Below, piece by piece: positions 60,060-64,000 of a stretch of 64,000 nucleotides of DNA. Within the stretch, counting starts at the first letter, position 1; each line of letters starts with the position of its first letter. The DNA is from Callipepla californica brunnescens. Its lineage: Eukaryota > Chordata > Aves > Galliformes > Odontophoridae. The stretch is from the NCBI GenBank assembly GCA_023055505.1, contig JALIRH010000002.1, forward strand, positions 27,100,437 to 27,164,436, in the 5' to 3' direction. The notes beneath the pieces are model-generated. The model saw only the letters and a list, made by a program, of their open reading frames with translations, was not told the origin of the DNA and searched no databases. The translations under genes were made by a program, and so were the position numbers.

Positions 60060-60450
60060 ATGTGAAGGTGAAAGGTACTAGACTGTAAGGCGACAATTAA
60101 GCTCCCATTTTTTAGCGGGATTGCTATGGGGATTATGTATTTAGGAGATGCTAATCGAAGTTGCACACTGATGTTAAAATTCAGCATATATTAGCTACTT
60201 ATAACCAGAGATTAAACCATTTCCATAACACACTGCTAACATCTTAGTCTGAATACTTTCTACTTTCAAATCTCACTCTACATTAAGCTTGATTACTTGT
60301 GGCTTCATAATGCATTTGCTAATATGATCTTAATCCTTCAGTGGCATTATACTGTGTAACAATGAATAAAGACCCAGATACACGAGCTGCCGTATCACAA
60401 GATCCAGGGAAGATTTAGTGCAAGGAAGCAAAATTATCTGAGGTTGTCAT
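60060..60450. promoter_or_regulatory. Candidate conserved non-coding element
   Basis: A long repeat-free block with CpG-bearing words (AAGGCGACAATTAAGC, TTTAGCGGGATTG, GATACACGAGCTGCCGTATC) and many homeodomain-like words (CAATTAAG, GCTAATCGAAG, GATTAAACC, CTTAATCC). No open frame is retained and no transposon matches. The texture resembles a deeply conserved enhancer. It could not be tested by alignment here. Confidence 0.38.
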
Positions 60451-63400
60451 GCTTAAATAATAATTATTATCATGTGCTAAGAAAATCCTGGTCTCTGATT
60501 GGATAAAAGCTGCTAAAGCCCAGGATGATCTTTACCTTCTTATCTCTGGCTCGAACTTCTGCTAAAAGCAGGTGCTTCTGGCTCCAGACCTCACCCTGAG
60601 TAACAGCACAGATGCAGATCTATATTCTTGCACCCTAAATTGAAATGACGCAGGTTCTTCTCAAAAGCATTTAAAAATGAAAACAGAGTAGCAACAAAGC
60701 ACATGATTAAGCAACCTTTTTGTTATATGAACTATGTTTTGAAGCCGTCATTGCTGCCTCAATTTTTTAATTGAAAAAAATAAGTGCATTTCTGAATGCA
60801 AAAGAAATGCCTTTTTGGTTAAAAGTGAAGTCACAATCTCACTCTCGTGCACCATCTACTCAGACAGGGAGATGAAGGCCACGTAAATGGAACAAAACTA
60901 AACCTATTTTCATGAATCTAAGAACACTTCTTCAGGTAGGCATAATATCCTTCCTTACTGCCTGTCCTCAGCTACTGTGTAGTTACACACTTACGCTGCT
61001 CCATTGCAAAAGTGTCCATATTTCATTTTGTTTAACTAATTCTTGTCTCTCTCTGTACTGAAAAATGGTTCTCTTAGACTGAATCATTTGATATGGATGT
61101 AACTGTTCACTATTACATTTTCATTCCTATCAGAGCTTTGTAAGGTGCTGAATGCAGTCAGGGAATTTTTTCTTTGGAGGATCCAAGTGTCTTTCTTGAC
61201 TCACATTTGGGAAACCAAGATTGAAATAATTGTGGATACCTCACCCAGGCCAAACAAACATGAAAGTTACACCTGCACAGTGTTTTAGAGGACACCCGTA
61301 CATGTCTTCAGGATCTAATTAAGTGCCCCTCTGGGGATCAAGACAATAGCAGAAATCAGACTGCATCTGGTACTTTGTAAAGGAAGTAGAATTTCAGAGG
61401 CCTAATTCGGTACAAGGCATTTCCCCAAACAGTCTGAAAAACATGTCTATTGACTGTTCCCAAGTTAGTCATTAACAGTATCTTTGAAGCAGCACCATGG
61501 ATGAAACCTCAGGCAGGCAGCAGAGATGCTGTGCTTTCCACAACTATTTTACCTTCCCATCTGGAGCAAAACAAATGAAACCTTAATGTTGTGTTGTTTT
61601 TTTTTCCTCTCCCTCAGTTTACCCACTCATGTAAATTGTAAAAAAAGAAGTGGACTGTTCCACAAATCAAGCAGTTATTTTATTCGATGAACATATGTAT
61701 CTTTGAATGCCAAAATAATTATGCACAGGGAGAGGAATTAGTGTGATCTTCTTTGGTCCTACCAATGGACTGTGAAAACTCACAACTGACTCTAGCCTCT
61801 TTTCGCTTGCTATCAGAGGACTTTCTTTTATTTTGTGCCTCCTTTTCCTCTCCTTCTCCCAGATAATTTTTCCATTATTACTGGATTCTTTGGTTTTCCA
61901 GTGAAAATCAGCTTGCATAAAGAGTGAGTTTTGTGGGTTTGACAGTACTTATAAGTCAGTGATAGCATTTTAATGTCTTGTGTTTACTGGCTATGGAGTT
62001 TGGCGGCTTTAGCTGGTAAAGAGGGAGGGGATAGGCTTGCAGACAAACCGCCACTCTTCTGAACTCCTATCACGTGCAGACAGTGCATTTATTCCCAGTT
62101 TCTTGAGAAGGAACATGTTACTTGGACAGTGGAGAAGAAGGTATACATACTTAAGAGCTCACTTTTTAATTCCTCAGATGAGAAATTAATGTCCCAACAC
62201 TGATTCCACTGAAGTGTGGGGCAGCAAAATGCATAAATGAATGAATGAATGAATGAACAAATACAGGCACCAGCAAGTACAGGATTAATCTCTCAAGCAC
62301 AAAATGTCACCAACCCACAGCAGGAGAGCATGCTGACAGCTGTGGCCCTTTGCTAGATGTGGCTGCTGTACTCCCCGGCTGGTTTCTCCTGATGCACACT
62401 TCTGGTTGTGGCTATTGTGTTGCTACTGGAGCTTGTGAATTTGAACTTCTCCCCCATGCTTCCTGCTGCCTTATCTTGCCTTTGTCTTCAGACCTCCTTT
62501 CTTTCCCAGTATCCCCCATACTGACAGACATCTTCCCTCTTCAGGTTGTGTGCTGAAGGTGTGGAGACTTGCAGATTGGGTGAAGAAATGCTTAGAAGCC
62601 TGTTAGTGGAAAAAAATAATCTCACAGTTTTGCTAACATTTTATTTCTAGAGGCTTTTGTGGGTGAAAAAGCAAGCAACTTTAGCTCCATCTCTCTGGGC
62701 CAATTTTAAATATTTGATCACACTGTAGAATGTTTTCTCTGTATGTCCAAGCTTCTCAAGCAAAATATATTCTTTTATATGTTGGGGGCTCATTTATAGT
62801 ATTTACTTCATGTGCTCATTATTGAGAACTTATGGTACTGTGTAGGCTAGTGAAAAAGAGTACTTTAGTGTCATTTATATGAAAAGTATATAGTGAACTG
62901 TTTCTATTCAGTATTTTACTGGTTAACTAGAATAGGGCAATGGTAAACATTTACTGGAATATATAGGCCACCTACATTACAAGGTAAATTATATTCATAA
63001 TAAATTGCCTTATTCTCTGCACTACATGTGAGGAAACCTAAACTAAGCAGTGAAATTTGCTTTATAGTTAACTGTTTTATCCGCTGAGTTGTGAGGAAAG
63101 CTGGAACAAATTAGCCTGTATTCAGGCATTGATTAATACATGGAAACCACAAATATCATGTTGTGGACTAATCTATTTGTTTACACAGAACAGAAAGTGA
63201 CTGGGATTCCAAAGCGCTGTAAAAATGAACCTATGAATCAAGAACTTTATTTTATAGTAGAATCAAAGATAACAAAATAGCAGAGTGTAAAACTAATTTA
63301 GGAAAAATAGATGCTGAGGTTTGGATCCAAAATTACTAGGAAAATTTGTTTTATTTTGTTTTAAAGGAGGATGTGGTCAAATAGTTAATATATAATACTA

Positions 63401-64000
63401 TGAAGTATGGTTTCTGCATCTTTAATAGCAATTTCCTGATTAAAAAAAAACAAAAAACAAAAAACAATACCACTTTATCATAGAGACAACACTCCCCAGG
63501 ACTCATATAAAACTTGAAATTTTGCTTCCCTCTTTTGCCAAAAAAAGAAATCTCTTTTTACACAGCTCAAAAGACCAACATACTTTTTATGTTCAACAAT
63601 GTCCAAGATTTATGCAACAGATACATCCTATTGAAGAGATATAGCTAAGAGTCAGATGGAGGGTTTACAGGAAAGGAGCTAAAGTTAATAATACCAAGTT
63701 TTTCTTCTTCAAAATTAATAAGTCACAATTAGTCCAATCAAATAAACTTTTCTCAGTATCTTTTCTTTTAATTTCACACCTCATTCAACTGACAGTGGTA
63801 CATCAAATGATATCTCAGTAGTTTATATTATCCCAGTTTTATCCCATGTTACACACCAGCATTGAGATATGTACAGTTCTACCATATCACTCTTCTAGTC
63901 CCAAATCAATTGACTGCTTTTATATTGAACTTTTTAATATAGACTGTTCTCACAACTCTGTCTCAAATTAGTTGATCACAGCACTAAATCATCAGAAGCA
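60451..64000. other. Non-coding stretch with one possible further regulatory patch
   Basis: About 61950-62120 (GGAGTTTGGCGGCTTTAGC through ATCACGTGCAGAC, the latter containing a CACGTG E-box) looks less decayed than its surroundings. A GAAT microsatellite lies at 62236-62256 and an A-rich CAAAAAA repeat at 63449-63471. No gene or transposon recognised up to the window end. Confidence 0.5.
62236..62256. repeat. (AATG)n tetranucleotide microsatellite
   Basis: Five perfect AATG units. Short simple repeat. Confidence 0.9.

Noticed and set aside
1..64000. CRISPR arrays, bacterial operons, endogenous retroviral LTRs or gag-pol remnants
   Set aside because: No regularly spaced direct repeats, no ribosome-binding-site-preceded gene runs, and no LTR pair or retroviral protein motif was seen. 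The reverse-transcriptase motifs present belong to CR1, a non-LTR element.

Overview
The window looks like avian nuclear DNA, most likely from a galliform such as chicken or turkey, and it reads as a gene desert or the inside of a very long intron. Three things point to this. It is AT-rich throughout with no convincing protein-coding gene. At least eight fragments of CR1, the dominant LINE of birds, are recognisable from their 3' tail (ATTCTATG-type octamers) and from reverse-transcriptase protein motifs. Two copies of a short mariner derivative closely resemble the chicken element known as Galluhop or Mariner1_GG. No host exon, tRNA, rRNA, CRISPR array or intact transposon was found. The species call rests on remembered repeat families, not on a database search.

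Layout. 1-18.9 kb is largely unique AT-rich sequence with simple repeats, a MIR-like SINE remnant near 12.85 kb, and a less AT-biased block (about 6.42-7.61 kb, with weaker candidates at 4.65-4.99, 7.94-8.41 and 15.48-15.70 kb) that reads like conserved non-coding (enhancer) sequence. 18.9-34.0 kb holds four CR1 fragments (18.89-19.66, 22.49-22.68, 31.27-31.51 and 33.52-33.97 kb), the longest open frame (180 codons, 27.25-27.79 kb, unrecognised), and an ancient palindromic interspersed repeat at 28.32-28.41 kb. 39.7-45.2 kb is a transposon-rich island with two mariner copies and three CR1 fragments. Two of these CR1 copies are in opposite orientation and share not only CR1 sequence but also about 140 bp of non-CR1 sequence beyond the CR1 3' end. 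45.2-64 kb is unique AT-rich sequence with one short CR1 tail (49.16-49.37 kb), microsatellites and a second group of candidate regulatory stretches (56.50-56.74, 60.06-60.45 and 61.95-62.12 kb).

Nothing here forms a pathway or operon. The plausible functions are distal regulation of an unseen neighbouring gene and a record of retrotransposon and transposon activity. The least expected structure is the inverted CR1-plus-flank pair at 42.24-45.20 kb. Conserved-element calls are judgements from sequence texture and have not been tested by alignment.
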